This document shows positions 41,965 through 54,723 of a stretch of 64,000 nt of DNA, one piece after another. The notes below the pieces were generated by a model. It was given only the letters and a program-made list of their open reading frames with translations, did no database searches and was not told where the DNA came from. Within the stretch, counting starts at the first letter, position 1, and every line of letters starts with the position of its first letter. The translations under genes were made by a program, and so were the position numbers. Source of the DNA: an uncultured Desulfuromonas sp. (GTDB taxonomy: Bacteria > Desulfobacterota > Desulfuromonadia > Desulfuromonadales > Desulfuromonadaceae); NCBI RefSeq assembly GCF_963678835.1, contig NZ_OY787469.1:372001-436000 (forward strand). The letters are read 5' to 3'.

Positions 41965-44373
41965 ATGCCTCTATTTAAAAAAATATTTAAAATCGTATCT
42001 TTGTTGGGTTTGTCACTGGCTATTGTGGCTTTTTTCGGCCTTGCCGGTGCCTATTTTTACGTCAACAGCTCCTTGCCTGAATTTGATACCCTCGAAGATT
42101 ATCAGCCACCGGCGATCACCCGCGCCTACAGTGAAGATGGTCAGACCATTGCCGAATTTTACCGCGAACGACGCATCGTGGTGCCGGTGACCCGCATGCC
42201 CAAACCATTAATCCAGGCTTTTGTCGCTGCTGAGGATGCCAATTTTTTCGAGCATCAGGGCATCGACCTGATTTCCATTTTCCGCGCAGCGTTAAAAAAC
42301 ATCAAAGCCGGCGGCATTGTTCAGGGCGGCAGTACCATTACCCAGCAGGTGGCGAAAAGTCTTCTATTAACTCCGGAGCGGAAGTTCTCCCGAAAATTTA
42401 AAGAAGCGATTCTCGCATGGCGTATGGAACAGCGCTTCTCCAAGCGTGAAATACTTTATCTCTATCTCAACCAGATCTACCTTGGTCACGGTGCATATGG
42501 TGTTCAGGCCGCTGCGGAAAATTACTTTGACAAGAACGTTGAAGATCTCAATCTGGCCGAGTGCACGGTGCTTGCCGGTTTGCCGCAGGCGCCCAGCCGT
42601 TACTCCCCATATCGCCACTATAATCGAGCCAAAGACCGTCAGCTTTATGTTCTTGAACGGATGATTGCCAACGGTTACATCACTCCAGATCAGGCGCACA
42701 AAGCATATACCGATCCTCTGGTGGTTCATCCGCGCAGTGACAACTCTGCTGCCGGTACCGGCTATTTCAGTGAACAGGTGCGCCGTTATATTGAAAAAAA
42801 TTACGGCCGTGATTTGCTTTACAGTGGTGGGTTGCAGGTCTATACCACCATGAATCTGTCCATGCAGCAGGTGGCTCAAAAAGCGGTGCGTGACAATTTG
42901 CAGCGTCATGATCGACGTCAGGGTTATCGTGGTCCGGTGCGGGTTCTCAACCAGCAGGAAGCACTGGCGTTCGTTGATCAGCAAACTGCTGAGCTTAACA
43001 AAAACCCGTTAGAGCCCGGCCAGGTGATTGAAGCTTTACTGGTCGATTCAAGCGATCAGCAACTGGTGGTCCGTATCGGTGCTTATGAAGCCGTTTTGCC
43101 CCGCCAGAAACTTAAATGGGCTGAACCGTTCGACGTTATCCCGTATGAGGTTTTTGCCGCTCTGGATCAGGATCAAAAAAACAGCGGTGAGAAGATGTTG
43201 TTACCTATCGGTTCGGTCATCCAGGTAACGATTCGTAGTGTGAAGCAGAGTCACCCAACGGACATTGACCTATTTCAGTATCCACTGGCTCAAGGAGCGC
43301 TGTTGGCGCTCGATCCTCAGGATGGTGCGGTCAAAGCCATGGTGGGTGGCTATGACTTTGCCAAGAGTCAGTTCAATCGGGTGCTGCAGTCGTCCCGGCT
43401 GCCGGGTTCGGCGATTAAACCACTGATCTATGCCGCAGCGTTTGATAAAGGCTATACGCCGGCATCGGTTATTCTTGATACCCCGCTCATTTACAAAGAA
43501 ACCGATGATCAGGGTGAAGAGAGGGAATGGAAGCCGAAAAACTATGGCAATAAATTTTATGGCCCGACCTCTTTGCGAACGGCGCTGACCCATTCCTACA
43601 ACATTATCACCATCAAATTACTCAATAATATCGGCATCAATTACACCGCGCGTTATTTGCACAAGTTGGGCATCACCTCGCCGCTGAACCGTGATCTGAC
43701 CATGTCGCTTGGCTCCAGCGCTTTGACGCCTCTCGAGTTAGCCAGTGCCTATTCGGTCTTCGCCAGCGGCGGCATCAAAACCGCACCGACCTATATCACC
43801 AAGATCACCGATCGCAACGGTCGCATACTCGAATCCATTGATCCCGCCGATTTTCCCAATGGTCTTGAAGCGGATCAGAAACTGATTCGTCTCGAGCGTC
43901 AACGGGTCATTTCTCAGGAGACAGCTTGTTTGATCACCAATATGCTCGAGAGTGTCGTTCAACGGGGCACGGGGTGGCGGGCTAAGGTTCTCAATCGTCC
44001 GGTTGCCGGCAAAACCGGTACGACCAATAACCTGAAGGATGCTTGGTTTGTCGGCTATGTTCCGCAACTTGTGACCATTTCGTGGGTGGGATATGATCAG
44101 GAAAAACCGCTCGGTAAGAATGAAACCGGTTCTAAAGCAGCCGCACCAGCCTGGGTTGATTTTATGAAGCAGACTCTGGCCGGGATGCCGGCAAAAAACT
44201 TTACGGTCCCTGATACCATGGAATTCCATCCGGTGGACCCGAAAACCGGTTTGTTGGAACCGGAAGACAGTCCGACATCTGTCATTGAGATGTTTGCCCC
44301 CGGTACCGCGCCGACCCGCTACGCGCTGGATGAAAAGAAACCGCAGGCCCGTGATTTCTTTCGCTTGGATTAA
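41965..44373 (+). CDS. mrcA: class A penicillin-binding protein 1A
   Basis: Bifunctional peptidoglycan synthase, 802 aa. One membrane anchor (about 10-32). The glycosyltransferase domain (about 55-235) has catalytic Glu90 (AAEDANFFEHQG) and GGSTITQQVAK. An OB-like insert follows, then a transpeptidase domain (about 435-730) with Ser482 in GSAIKP, SYN and KTGTTNN. The basic MPLFKKIFKI before the anchor supports this start although only TTAAG precedes it. It follows glmS across a terminator hairpin. Confidence 0.95.
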   Translation: MPLFKKIFKIVSLLGLSLAIVAFFGLAGAYFYVNSSLPEFDTLEDYQPPAITRAYSEDGQTIAEFYRERRIVVPVTRMPKPLIQAFVAAEDANFFEHQGIDLISIFRAALKNIKAGGIVQGGSTITQQVAKSLLLTPERKFSRKFKEAILAWRMEQRFSKREILYLYLNQIYLGHGAYGVQAAAENYFDKNVEDLNLAECTVLAGLPQAPSRYSPYRHYNRAKDRQLYVLERMIANGYITPDQAHKAYTDPLVVHPRSDNSAAGTGYFSEQVRRYIEKNYGRDLLYSGGLQVYTTMNLSMQQVAQKAVRDNLQRHDRRQGYRGPVRVLNQQEALAFVDQQTAELNKNPLEPGQVIEALLVDSSDQQLVVRIGAYEAVLPRQKLKWAEPFDVIPYEVFAALDQDQKNSGEKMLLPIGSVIQVTIRSVKQSHPTDIDLFQYPLAQGALLALDPQDGAVKAMVGGYDFAKSQFNRVLQSSRLPGSAIKPLIYAAAFDKGYTPASVILDTPLIYKETDDQGEEREWKPKNYGNKFYGPTSLRTALTHSYNIITIKLLNNIGINYTARYLHKLGITSPLNRDLTMSLGSSALTPLELASAYSVFASGGIKTAPTYITKITDRNGRILESIDPADFPNGLEADQKLIRLERQRVISQETACLITNMLESVVQRGTGWRAKVLNRPVAGKTGTTNNLKDAWFVGYVPQLVTISWVGYDQEKPLGKNETGSKAAAPAWVDFMKQTLAGMPAKNFTVPDTMEFHPVDPKTGLLEPEDSPTSVIEMFAPGTAPTRYALDEKKPQARDFFRLD

Positions 44374-44405
44374 ACCTGCAAATTTCAATTCTAAGCAACT
44401 CAAAA

Positions 44406-44450
44406 ACAAAAAGCGATGTGCATATCATTCTGCACATCGCTTTTTGTTTT
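44406..44450. terminator. bidirectional intrinsic terminator between mrcA and nth
   Basis: 17-bp stem (44406-44422 with 44431-44447) flanked by A-rich left and T-rich right ends, 8-nt loop. It can stop rightward mrcA and leftward nth transcription. Confidence 0.88.
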
Positions 44451-44468
44451 AAAGGGTATTTTCAGGCT

Positions 44469-45104
44469 TTAAAAAACCTTTTTACACTGGTCTTCGACCG
44501 GACATCGTTCACACTGCGGCGACCGCGCTTTGCAAATTTCGCGGCCGTGGTAAATCAGGAGATGGGACGTATGGCCCCACAATGGGGGCTCTATATAGCG
44601 ACACAATTCAGTTTCAATCTTAACCGGGTCGCTCTGTCGGGTCCATCCCAACCGCCGCGCCACCCGTTTAACATGCGTATCAACGGGAAATCCCGGCTTA
44701 TCAAAAGCATTACTCAGCACAACATTGGCGGTCTTGCGACCAACTCCGGGTAACTGAATCAGATCTTCCAATTGATCCGGGACCTGACCGGAAAATTTCT
44801 GACATAACAATTGAGCAGCGGCCACGATATGTTTTGCTTTAACCCGATAACACCCAATACTGCGGATAATCTCTTCCACTTCCTGAATGTCGGCTTGAGC
44901 ATACGCGTGAACATCACGATAACGTTCAAACAGTTTTTGGGTCACTAAATTGACACGGATATCGGTTGTCTGAGCGGAAAGTAGCGTTGCAATTACCAGT
45001 TCCAGGGGATTGGAGAAGTTCAGTGAACACTGGGCTTCGGGATAATGTTGATCCAGAACGGTGATGATGGCGTTAAACCAATTTTTCTTTTCTTGTTTTG
45101 TCAC
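44469..45104 (-). CDS. nth: endonuclease III
   Basis: Base-excision repair glycosylase/AP lyase, 211 aa with this start, equal to the E. coli enzyme. The helix-hairpin-helix has the catalytic Lys (LPGVGRKTANVV), the catalytic Asp is in FPVDTHVKRV, and the 4Fe-4S cluster cysteines are C-X6-C-X2-C-X5-C at the end. The start is GTG 45104 with AAAGG upstream. A further GTG at 45167 would add 21 residues (repeated VDN) that the family lacks and that are encoded by a cluster of DnaA-box-like 9-mers. The gene order is EEP-like gene then nth. Confidence 0.93.
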   Translation of the reverse strand: MTKQEKKNWFNAIITVLDQHYPEAQCSLNFSNPLELVIATLLSAQTTDIRVNLVTQKLFERYRDVHAYAQADIQEVEEIIRSIGCYRVKAKHIVAAAQLLCQKFSGQVPDQLEDLIQLPGVGRKTANVVLSNAFDKPGFPVDTHVKRVARRLGWTRQSDPVKIETELCRYIEPPLWGHTSHLLIYHGREICKARSPQCERCPVEDQCKKVF

Positions 45105-45132
45105 AAATTTGCCTTTGTCTATTTTTTCCACA

Positions 45133-45232
45133 TTATCAACAATGTTATCCACAGGCTGATTATCCACTAAAAACCCCAGCTGGTGCGGCTTTGGATAATT
45201 TTTTATTTTTCAAGGCAATGCGATTATCCACG
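45133..45232. promoter_or_regulatory. cluster of DnaA-box-like 9-mers
   Basis: Within 100 bp: TTATCAACA (45133-45141), TTATCCACA (45145-45153, perfect), TTATCCACT (45160-45168) and TTATCCACG (45224-45232), plus TTATCCAAA on the other strand near 45190. They span the junction between the EEP-like gene and nth. They could be a DnaA titration or regulatory site, or a by-product of coding for VDN repeats. Confidence 0.45.
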
Positions 45233-45879
45233 ATCATAACATCGATAATCAAGGGCAAATGACGACTGCCACTGCGTGCTTTCTCGCTGCGATCAATAAA
45301 ACTATTTTCGACAACCACACCATTTTTTCCATAAGCTTTATCACGGGCAAACAAAGGAAATAAGGCGGGATAGGTTCCATGATAAAATGGGGGAGACAGA
45401 GACGTCATCTGTTTATGAAAACGAAGAGAACCCACCATCCAGATCACATCGAGGAAATCACCAAGGACAATGGTTGGAAAACTCAGTTGATGGTGGTTAA
45501 GAAGGTCGGGGCCAAGAAGTCGACGAATTTGGACCCATCGCTTATAGAGGCCGCCATGTAAACACACATTATAAAGCAGACAGCGTTTGTCATCGGCAAT
45601 CAATTCAGCGCGCATACATCCGGCACCATAACCGAGATCGTAGGTCTGGATCATTTTAACCGGTTGGCGACACAGTAATGCCAGATCGCGGGTTTCGCCC
45701 TGGCTGGCGATCTCCATGCCGCAAAACGCGGCCAGCGCCTCAAGAGTCTGGCCGTGGGGCAAATCCTGAATATTCTGCAGTGCAACATAATCCGCATGAT
45801 AATGATCTATCAATTGGAACACAGCTCCACTGTTCCGGCAACCTTGCAGGTTATAAGAGATGATGCGGACAGTGGTCAT
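45160..45879 (-). CDS. endonuclease/exonuclease/phosphatase-fold protein with altered active site
   Basis: 239 aa with the overall EEP (DNase I-like) pattern: RIISYNLQG at the N-terminus, VALQNIQD where active enzymes have LQE, VLGDFLD in place of GDFN, and SRHLPLIIDV in place of SDHxP. Metal-binding Glu, the Asn of GDFN and the Asp of SDH are all replaced, so hydrolytic activity is doubtful. No signal peptide is evident. It lies between cyclophilin and nth on the same strand. A divergent but active subgroup cannot be excluded. Confidence 0.7.
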   Translation of the reverse strand: MTTVRIISYNLQGCRNSGAVFQLIDHYHADYVALQNIQDLPHGQTLEALAAFCGMEIASQGETRDLALLCRQPVKMIQTYDLGYGAGCMRAELIADDKRCLLYNVCLHGGLYKRWVQIRRLLGPDLLNHHQLSFPTIVLGDFLDVIWMVGSLRFHKQMTSLSPPFYHGTYPALFPLFARDKAYGKNGVVVENSFIDRSEKARSGSRHLPLIIDVMIVDNRIALKNKKLSKAAPAGVFSG

Positions 45880-45906
45880 AATGGCCCCTTATTCCGCGTT
45901 GAGCTG

Positions 45907-46482
45907 TTATGGCGCTACGACCCGCTCAACTGATTCGATAACCACACTTTGAGATGGCACATCCGCCATCCCTTTTTTGCGGCCTGTTTTCACCATAGCA
46001 ATTTTATCGACAACATCCATTCCTTCGACCACTTTTCCGAAAACAGCATAGCCGTAACCACGGGCTGTTTTGCTTTTATGATCGAGAAACGCATTGTCGA
46101 CCAGATTGATAAAAAACTGGCTTGTCGCGCTATCAACACGACCTGTTCGCGCCATGGCAATGGTACCACGCAAATTTTTCAGGCCATTGGTCGCTTCGTT
46201 TTTAATCGGTTGGCGGGTAACCTTACGATCCATCTTTTTGGTAAAGCCTCCACCTTGAATCATAAAACCCGGTATAACACGGTGAAAAATTGTTCCATTG
46301 TAGAAACCGCCATCAACATAGCGCAGGAAATTATTCACAGACACAGGTGCATGAGCCTCATCCAGTTCGATGACAATTGAACCGTAGTTGGTTGTCAACT
46401 TTACCTGAGTTCCGGCAAAACACAGTGTCGGAACCACTAACAATAACGCTATGAAAATTATTTTTTTAATTGATAACGTCAT
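45907..46482 (-). CDS. cyclophilin-type peptidyl-prolyl isomerase, exported
   Basis: 191 aa with a signal peptide (cleavage after LCFA, about 23). Cyclophilin core: [32 protein letters not shown] (read as VNNFLRYV, then [13 protein letters not shown]), [19 protein letters not shown] with the catalytic-site Phe/Arg/Gln set, and [17 protein letters not shown]. Periplasmic like E. coli PpiA. Its start codon shares a base with the gpsA stop, so both are probably co-translated. Confidence 0.92.
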   Translation of the reverse strand: MTLSIKKIIFIALLLVVPTLCFAGTQVKLTTNYGSIVIELDEAHAPVSVNNFLRYVDGGFYNGTIFHRVIPGFMIQGGGFTKKMDRKVTRQPIKNEATNGLKNLRGTIAMARTGRVDSATSQFFINLVDNAFLDHKSKTARGYGYAVFGKVVEGMDVVDKIAMVKTGRKKGMADVPSQSVVIESVERVVAP

Positions 46483-47486
46483 CAGACATACTCCGATTTG
46501 AGTTCACGTTGCATCAGTTCAACTACGGCCTGCCGAGGATCTTTATCTTCATAAAGAATGGCATACATCTGCTCGACAATGGGAACTTCCACTTTGATTT
46601 TTTTCGCCAGTTCAAAGGTCGATAGAGTTGTTTTAACCCCCTCAGCTATCATCGTCATTTCAGACAGAATCTCGTTGAGTTTACGTCCCTTGCCTAATTC
46701 GACACCAACCGTTCGGTTACGGGAGAGATCTCCGGTACAGGTCAACACCAGATCACCCATACCTGCCAGACCGGCAAAAGTTTCGGCTTTGGCTCCCATG
46801 GCCAGACCAAGGCGCTTCATTTCAGCCAGGCCCCTGGTGATCAGAGCAGCACGGGTATTATAACCGTAGTTGAGCCCGTCACAGACTCCCGCGGCTAAAG
46901 CGATCACATTTTTAATGGCCCCGCCGAGTTCAACACCAATGACATCACCGTTGGTATAGACCCGAAAATAATCCGTGTTAAACACGATCTGCGCCAGCTG
47001 AGCAATCGACTGGTCATGTGCCGCAGCGACGACAGCCGAGGGTTGTTCAAGAGCCACTTCTTTAGCAAAAGTGGGTCCAGACAAAAAGGCAGTTCGATTT
47101 GTCAATCCGCTTGGCAGTAACGCTTCAAAAATGTCCGACATGGGGCACAGTGTGTCGTTTTCAATCCCTTTGGAAGCTGAAATGATCAGCGCCTCAGAGG
47201 ACAGATGATCGACGCATGAAGATAACACGGCGCGCATGGCCTGTGACGGAGGTACAAACAGGACAACGTCTTTATCCGCAGCCAACCCAATTTCATTGGT
47301 GAAAGAGAGATTATTCGACAGTTTTATCTCTGGAAGATACAGATCATTAATATGCGTCTGTTTTATCCGGGCGACAAGGTCTGCTTCATAGGCCCACAAA
47401 GTGACCTGATGACCCTTTTTTGCCAGCAAGTTCGCTAAGCTGGTCCCCCAACTTCCAGCACCAATGACACCAATCTGTTTAACCAC
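46482..47486 (-). CDS. gpsA: glycerol-3-phosphate dehydrogenase (NAD(P)+)
   Basis: Reduces dihydroxyacetone phosphate to sn-glycerol-3-phosphate for phospholipid synthesis. 334 aa. The N-terminal Rossmann motif [18 protein letters not shown] is followed by [18 protein letters not shown], the catalytic Lys in [13 protein letters not shown] and [20 protein letters not shown]. Cytoplasmic. It begins two bases after the gyrA stop. Confidence 0.97.
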   Translation of the reverse strand: MVKQIGVIGAGSWGTSLANLLAKKGHQVTLWAYEADLVARIKQTHINDLYLPEIKLSNNLSFTNEIGLAADKDVVLFVPPSQAMRAVLSSCVDHLSSEALIISASKGIENDTLCPMSDIFEALLPSGLTNRTAFLSGPTFAKEVALEQPSAVVAAAHDQSIAQLAQIVFNTDYFRVYTNGDVIGVELGGAIKNVIALAAGVCDGLNYGYNTRAALITRGLAEMKRLGLAMGAKAETFAGLAGMGDLVLTCTGDLSRNRTVGVELGKGRKLNEILSEMTMIAEGVKTTLSTFELAKKIKVEVPIVEQMYAILYEDKDPRQAVVELMQRELKSEYV

Positions 47487-47488
47487 TG

Positions 47489-49990
47489 TTATTCGTCCTC
47501 TTGATCAGCAGCGGGTTCTTCCTCAGAGTCATTTTCAATCAACTCTTGAGGTAATTCTTCTTCTTTCTCAGCGAGTTTGGCGACAGCGACGATCCGTTCT
47601 TCATCTTCCAGAACCATAAGTCGCACGCCCTGGGTGTTGCGCCCAATGATCGACAGCGAGCCGACACGGGTACGTAGAATCTTACCCCGGTCCGTGATAA
47701 ACATCAGATCTTCTTCATCTGTCACCAATTTAATATCAACAACATAACCATTTCGATCAGATGTTTTAATCGTGATAATCCCTTTACCACTACGGCTTTG
47801 TACGCGGTATTCACTGAGGTTGGTGCGTTTTCCATAACCGTTCTCAGTCACGCTGACCAATGAAGCCGAGGTATTATCATTGACCACTTCCATTCCGATA
47901 ATCGTATCATCGCCTTCCAGCTGCATGCCACGCACACCTCGTGCCGTACGCCCCATAGGACGCACATCCGTTTCGGAGAAACGGATCGACTTGCCATGGT
48001 GGCTGGCAAGAAGAACATCCATGCTTCCGTCGGTAATACGGGTGGCAACCAGAGAATCACCTTCGTCAATGGTCATGGAAATGATGCCGCCTTGACGGGG
48101 ATTAGCATAGGCCATTAATTCTGTTTTTTTGACCACACCGTTTTTCGTCGCAGCAATGATGTATTTGTCTTCGACAAACTCCTTAACCGGCAAAATGGTC
48201 ATGACCCGTTCTTCCGGAGCCAGTTGCAACAGGTTGACTATCGCTTTACCTCGAGCAGCGCGACCGCCTTGGGGAATCTCATGGACTTTTAACCAGTAGA
48301 CTTTTCCTTGATCAGTGAAGACGAGAATATAGGAATGGGTCGAGGCGATGAAGAGTTTCTCAACAAAATCCTCCTCTTTGGGTCGCATCCCGGTTTTCCC
48401 TTTTCCACCACGTCGTTGTGAACGGTAGAGTGATACAGCATTCCGTTTGATATAGCCGGAGTGGGAGACCGTTACCACCATATCCTCTTCGACAATCAGA
48501 TCTTCAATCGACAAATCTTTAGTTTTCGCAATAATTTCAGTTCGCCGTGGATCATCGTAATTTTCCTTAATTTCGATCAGTTCGGCACGAATAATTTTTA
48601 AAATCTCAACTTCGCTGCCGAGAATCTCTTTAAGACGGGCAATCTGAGCGAGCACCTCATTATATTCGTTAATTATTTTGTCCCGCTCAAGACCGGTTAA
48701 GCGATGCAGCCGCATATCCAGGATCGCCTGAGCTTGAATATCACTGAAGCTGAATCGTTCGATCAATCGCGCTTTAGCTTCTTGAGAGTTGGCCGACGTT
48801 TTGATGATCTGGATCAATTCATCCAGATTTTCCAACGCAATTTTAAAACCCTCCAAAATATGCGCACGCGCTTCGGCCTTTTTCAGTTCAAAGACACAAC
48901 GTCGGGTGACAATCTCCTTACGGTGGTCGATAAACTGATCGAGAACCTCTCGCAGCGTCAGAATCTTCGGTTGACCGGCGACAATCGCCAACATGATGAT
49001 ACCGAACGAACTTTGCATTGCCGTCATTTTATAGAGCTGATTCAGAACAACACCGGCAACAGCTTCTCTTTTTAAATCAATCACAATTCTCATACCATCG
49101 CGGTCAGACTCATCGCGCAGGTCAGAGATGCCTTCAATCTTTTTCTCTTTAATCAGATTAGCGATCTTTTCAATCAGTTTCGCTTTATTGACCTGATACG
49201 GAATTTCATTAATAACGATGCTTTCCCGACTGGTGCGGCGGTCAATTTCGACCATCGCCTTTGCCCGCATCTGAATAATACCGCGACCGGTGCGATAAGC
49301 TTCCTGAATATCTTCCTGCCCAAGAATAAAACCGGCAGTCGGAAAATCGGGTCCGGGAATAATTTGAATCAGATCCTCAAAGTTCAGTGTCGGATCATCG
49401 ATAATGGCAACCAGACCATTAATCACCTCACCAAGGTTATGGGGAGGTATTTTTGTTGCCATACCGACTGCAATACCTTCAGAACCATTGACGAGAAGAT
49501 TTGGAAACTTGCAGGGCAAAACGATGGGCTCAGAAAGGGAATCATCGTAGTTAGGACCGAAATCAACCGTCTCCTTTTCAATATCAGCCAGAAGTTCGTG
49601 AGAAAGTTTTGCCATTCGAACTTCTGTATAACGCATAGCAGCCGCAGAATCACCATCAATGGAACCAAAGTTTCCCTGACCATCAACCAGAGGACTCCTC
49701 ATGGAAAAGTTTTGCGCCATACGCACGATAGTGTCATAAACAGCACTGTCGCCGTGAGGATGGTATTTACCTATAACATCACCAACGACACGTGCTGATT
49801 TTTTATAGGGTTTATTGTACTCATTGCCTAGTTCATGCATGGCAAATAAGACGCGACGATGAACCGGTTTAAGCCCATCGCGAATATCGGGTAAAGCACG
49901 ACCGATAATGACACTCATTGCATAGTCCATGTAGGACTTACGCATTTCATTTTCTATATTGACGCTGACTTTATTTTGCTGAGAGAGCAT
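47489..49990 (-). CDS. gyrA: DNA gyrase subunit A
   Basis: 833 aa. Type IIA topoisomerase breakage-reunion subunit with active-site Tyr121 (AMRYTEVRM). The quinolone-determining region [14 protein letters not shown] has Ser82 and Asp86 in the sensitive-type state. The coiled coil and C-gate follow, then a C-terminal beta-pinwheel with the GyrA box QRRGGKG. It ends in an acidic tail. The ATG has only a moderate ribosome site (AAGGGAT) 23 bases after gyrB. Base composition returns to the genome-like level here. Confidence 0.98.
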   Translation of the reverse strand: MLSQQNKVSVNIENEMRKSYMDYAMSVIIGRALPDIRDGLKPVHRRVLFAMHELGNEYNKPYKKSARVVGDVIGKYHPHGDSAVYDTIVRMAQNFSMRSPLVDGQGNFGSIDGDSAAAMRYTEVRMAKLSHELLADIEKETVDFGPNYDDSLSEPIVLPCKFPNLLVNGSEGIAVGMATKIPPHNLGEVINGLVAIIDDPTLNFEDLIQIIPGPDFPTAGFILGQEDIQEAYRTGRGIIQMRAKAMVEIDRRTSRESIVINEIPYQVNKAKLIEKIANLIKEKKIEGISDLRDESDRDGMRIVIDLKREAVAGVVLNQLYKMTAMQSSFGIIMLAIVAGQPKILTLREVLDQFIDHRKEIVTRRCVFELKKAEARAHILEGFKIALENLDELIQIIKTSANSQEAKARLIERFSFSDIQAQAILDMRLHRLTGLERDKIINEYNEVLAQIARLKEILGSEVEILKIIRAELIEIKENYDDPRRTEIIAKTKDLSIEDLIVEEDMVVTVSHSGYIKRNAVSLYRSQRRGGKGKTGMRPKEEDFVEKLFIASTHSYILVFTDQGKVYWLKVHEIPQGGRAARGKAIVNLLQLAPEERVMTILPVKEFVEDKYIIAATKNGVVKKTELMAYANPRQGGIISMTIDEGDSLVATRITDGSMDVLLASHHGKSIRFSETDVRPMGRTARGVRGMQLEGDDTIIGMEVVNDNTSASLVSVTENGYGKRTNLSEYRVQSRSGKGIITIKTSDRNGYVVDIKLVTDEEDLMFITDRGKILRTRVGSLSIIGRNTQGVRLMVLEDEERIVAVAKLAEKEEELPQELIENDSEEEPAADQEDE

Positions 49991-50013
49991 GTAAATATCC
50001 CTTGCAATATTGG

Positions 50014-52392
<2,379 letters not shown>

Positions 52393-52401
52393 TCACCCAG
52401 C

Positions 52402-53397
52402 TTAATTATGGTTATTAATATTAATAATATTAAAATTATCTATATTCAGTCTATCAATATTTGTTATTAAAACCTGTTTTTTTATCTTTGATAAATATTC
52501 TATTATCTTATTAATTGTTATAAAATCAAGTTCACTCGATAGATCATCAACAATAAATGCTTGATTACTCGCATAGAGTTCAGACAAACTTAAATGGGAT
52601 AATTTCAATAATAGTAGATATAGTTTTTTTTGGCCATTAGAGGAATAGCAATTTATATTTATACCATCAATAAATAATTTATAATCTTCTAAATGATGAC
52701 CAAATAATGTTCTGCCTATTTTTATTTCCTTATTCTCAATACCTTGAAAATATTCTCTCCTATCTAGTTCTATAGCAAAATCAATTTCTTTTCCTAATAA
52801 TTCTTTAGCTACTTTTTTAAAAGTATCAGATAAATCAGCAATATATTTTTTTTTCTTAGCAGTAATGCTATTATTTATTTCTTTTAGATATTCAGTCCAA
52901 ATTTCATTTTCTAGTAAATTTTGTTTTTTATATTGTATGTTTCTATTTTTTAAAATTTTAAAATACTTCTGTATAAGAAGAAGATAACTTGAATCTAAGT
53001 TAAAAATAAGTTGATCAAAATATTTTCTTCTTGATGATGGTTTACTAAAGAAGATATAAATTTCATCTGCTAGAAAGAAAACGCATTTAAATGATTTTAC
53101 AAAAGACAAAACATCTGATTCAAAACCGTCTATATATATATATTTGTTTTTTGATATCGATAATTTTAATTCTTTTTTTGTTTTTATTTCTATTTCTGCT
53201 TTTTCAGAATTAAATTTTATAAGTTCATTGTTTTTAGTTTTAGAATTTAAAGTTCTATAATTACTACATATATATATTGATTCAACAATATTTGTTTTAC
53301 CGCTACCATTTTGACCACAGATAATATTTTTTTCACTTAAAGATAATTCTAAATAGTCGAAACATCTAAAATTTTTAAGTTTTATTTTATCTATCAT
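52402..53397 (-). CDS. recF: recombination mediator RecF
   Basis: SMC-like ATPase that helps load RecA at gaps. 331 aa, slightly shorter than the usual 350-370. It starts IDKIKLKNFRCFDYLELSL; Walker A is CGQNGSGKTNIVESIY, the signature region is around CYSSNGQKKLYLLLLKL, and Walker B is FIVDDLSSELD. Very rich in Lys, Asn and Ile in line with the local AT-richness. Its ATG overlaps the dnaN stop by one base. Confidence 0.93.
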   Translation of the reverse strand: MIDKIKLKNFRCFDYLELSLSEKNIICGQNGSGKTNIVESIYICSNYRTLNSKTKNNELIKFNSEKAEIEIKTKKELKLSISKNKYIYIDGFESDVLSFVKSFKCVFFLADEIYIFFSKPSSRRKYFDQLIFNLDSSYLLLIQKYFKILKNRNIQYKKQNLLENEIWTEYLKEINNSITAKKKKYIADLSDTFKKVAKELLGKEIDFAIELDRREYFQGIENKEIKIGRTLFGHHLEDYKLFIDGININCYSSNGQKKLYLLLLKLSHLSLSELYASNQAFIVDDLSSELDFITINKIIEYLSKIKKQVLITNIDRLNIDNFNIININNHN

Positions 53398-54515
53398 CAG
53401 ATACGCATAGGCATTATGACTGCTAAATAATTATCAGTATCTTCAGGTAAAATTAGACAGGGTGACATATTATCTTTGATATAAATTCTTATTTCTTTAT
53501 CAATAACATTTGAAATTACATCTATTAAATATTTAGAGTTGAATCCAATTTTTACTTCATTTCCTTCGTAAATTGTCTTTATTGTTTCACTTGCATCCCC
53601 ATATTCTGGATTAGAAGATGTGACTTTTATTTCGTTTTGTGAAAACTCGATATTTATTCCTTTTGATTTTTCATTTGCCAGCAAAGAAATTCTTCGGAGT
53701 GTATGTAATAAAATTTCTCCATTTATATGACAACAATTGTCACTCATTTCAGGGATTACACGTTTATAGTCAGGAAAGTCTCCATCAATCAATCTCATCA
53801 CAAGTGTAGTTTTATCTATATTGATGATTGCATTATTATCTAAGATTGATATTTTTATTTCCTGATTTTCTTGATCTATTATTTTTCTTAATTCTGCTAA
53901 ACCTTTTTTGGGAAATATAACTCCCTTTTGATCAAGTATGTTTGTGTCTGTTTCTATTTGCATCAAAGAAAGTCTATGACCATCTGTAGATACAAATTTT
54001 ATATATCTATTATCATCTATTGTTTCATTATGTAAATATATACCATTTAAATTAAATTTACTTTCATCACTTGAAATTGCATAAAATGTTTTATCGATTA
54101 TATTTTTGAAAGTTTGTCCATCAATTTCAAGATTATTTTCTGTTTGTTTATCAGTTATTAATGGAAATTCTTCTGAAGATAACCCAACAATATTAAATTT
54201 AGATTTTCCATTTATAATTTCAACCCAATTATTTTCTTTAACTTTTAAAGTTATATCAGAATCAGCAAGTTCTTTTACTATTTCATAAAGTTTTTTAGCT
54301 GAAATTGTTATTTTACCTTCATTTATAATTTCTGCTTTTATATGAGTTTTTATACCAATTTCTAAATCTGTTGCAGTTAAAATAAGTTGTGAATTGTCTC
54401 TATCTGTTTCTAAGAGCACATTAGAAAGAATCGGGAGGGTTTTCTTTTTTTCAACGACGCCTTGTACCAAAGTAAGACCTTTGAGCAGATCATTTTTTTT
54501 GGTGGTTATTTTCAT
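53397..54515 (-). CDS. dnaN: DNA polymerase III beta sliding clamp
   Basis: 372 aa, three repeated clamp domains. Recognisable features are LTLVQGVVEKKKTLPILSN at the N-terminus, FVSTDGHRLSL in domain 2 and the C-terminal YLAVIMPMRI, which forms part of the partner-binding pocket. Strongly AT-rich. Separated from dnaA by 208 bases holding DnaA boxes. dnaN, recF and gyrB are tightly packed and probably co-transcribed. Confidence 0.97.
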   Translation of the reverse strand: MKITTKKNDLLKGLTLVQGVVEKKKTLPILSNVLLETDRDNSQLILTATDLEIGIKTHIKAEIINEGKITISAKKLYEIVKELADSDITLKVKENNWVEIINGKSKFNIVGLSSEEFPLITDKQTENNLEIDGQTFKNIIDKTFYAISSDESKFNLNGIYLHNETIDDNRYIKFVSTDGHRLSLMQIETDTNILDQKGVIFPKKGLAELRKIIDQENQEIKISILDNNAIINIDKTTLVMRLIDGDFPDYKRVIPEMSDNCCHINGEILLHTLRRISLLANEKSKGINIEFSQNEIKVTSSNPEYGDASETIKTIYEGNEVKIGFNSKYLIDVISNVIDKEIRIYIKDNMSPCLILPEDTDNYLAVIMPMRI

Positions 54516-54723
54516 ATCGACATCCTTTGTTTTTATTAGTTTTTAAAGGTTTTATAGCCGTAGATAGTAAGTGCTGTGGATATGTTTAAATTATCTATCT
54601 CGCTGTTTTCGCAGTTTTTTTTGGTTTCATTGACTGTTTATAGAGCTGTTGATGATAATTTTTTTCTGTGGAAAACTCAACGGTGTTTATTTATCCACAG
54701 TTTTACTCCACTTTTAAACAGCT
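54516..54723. other. candidate oriC (dnaA-dnaN intergenic region)
   Basis: AT-rich 208-bp gap with one perfect DnaA box, TTATCCACA (54691-54699), and two near matches on the other strand, ATATCCACA (54575-54583) and TTTTCCACA (54667-54675). T-rich tracts could serve as the unwinding element. The flanking gene order and the strand switch just beyond dnaA favour an origin here. Only three boxes are seen, so the origin may also include the gap upstream of dnaA. Confidence 0.5.

Noticed and set aside
46331-46339. TTATTCACA DnaA box inside the cyclophilin gene
   Set aside because: Single isolated box in coding sequence; expected by chance at this frequency. The same applies to TTATCCACA at 62177-62185 in rsmG.
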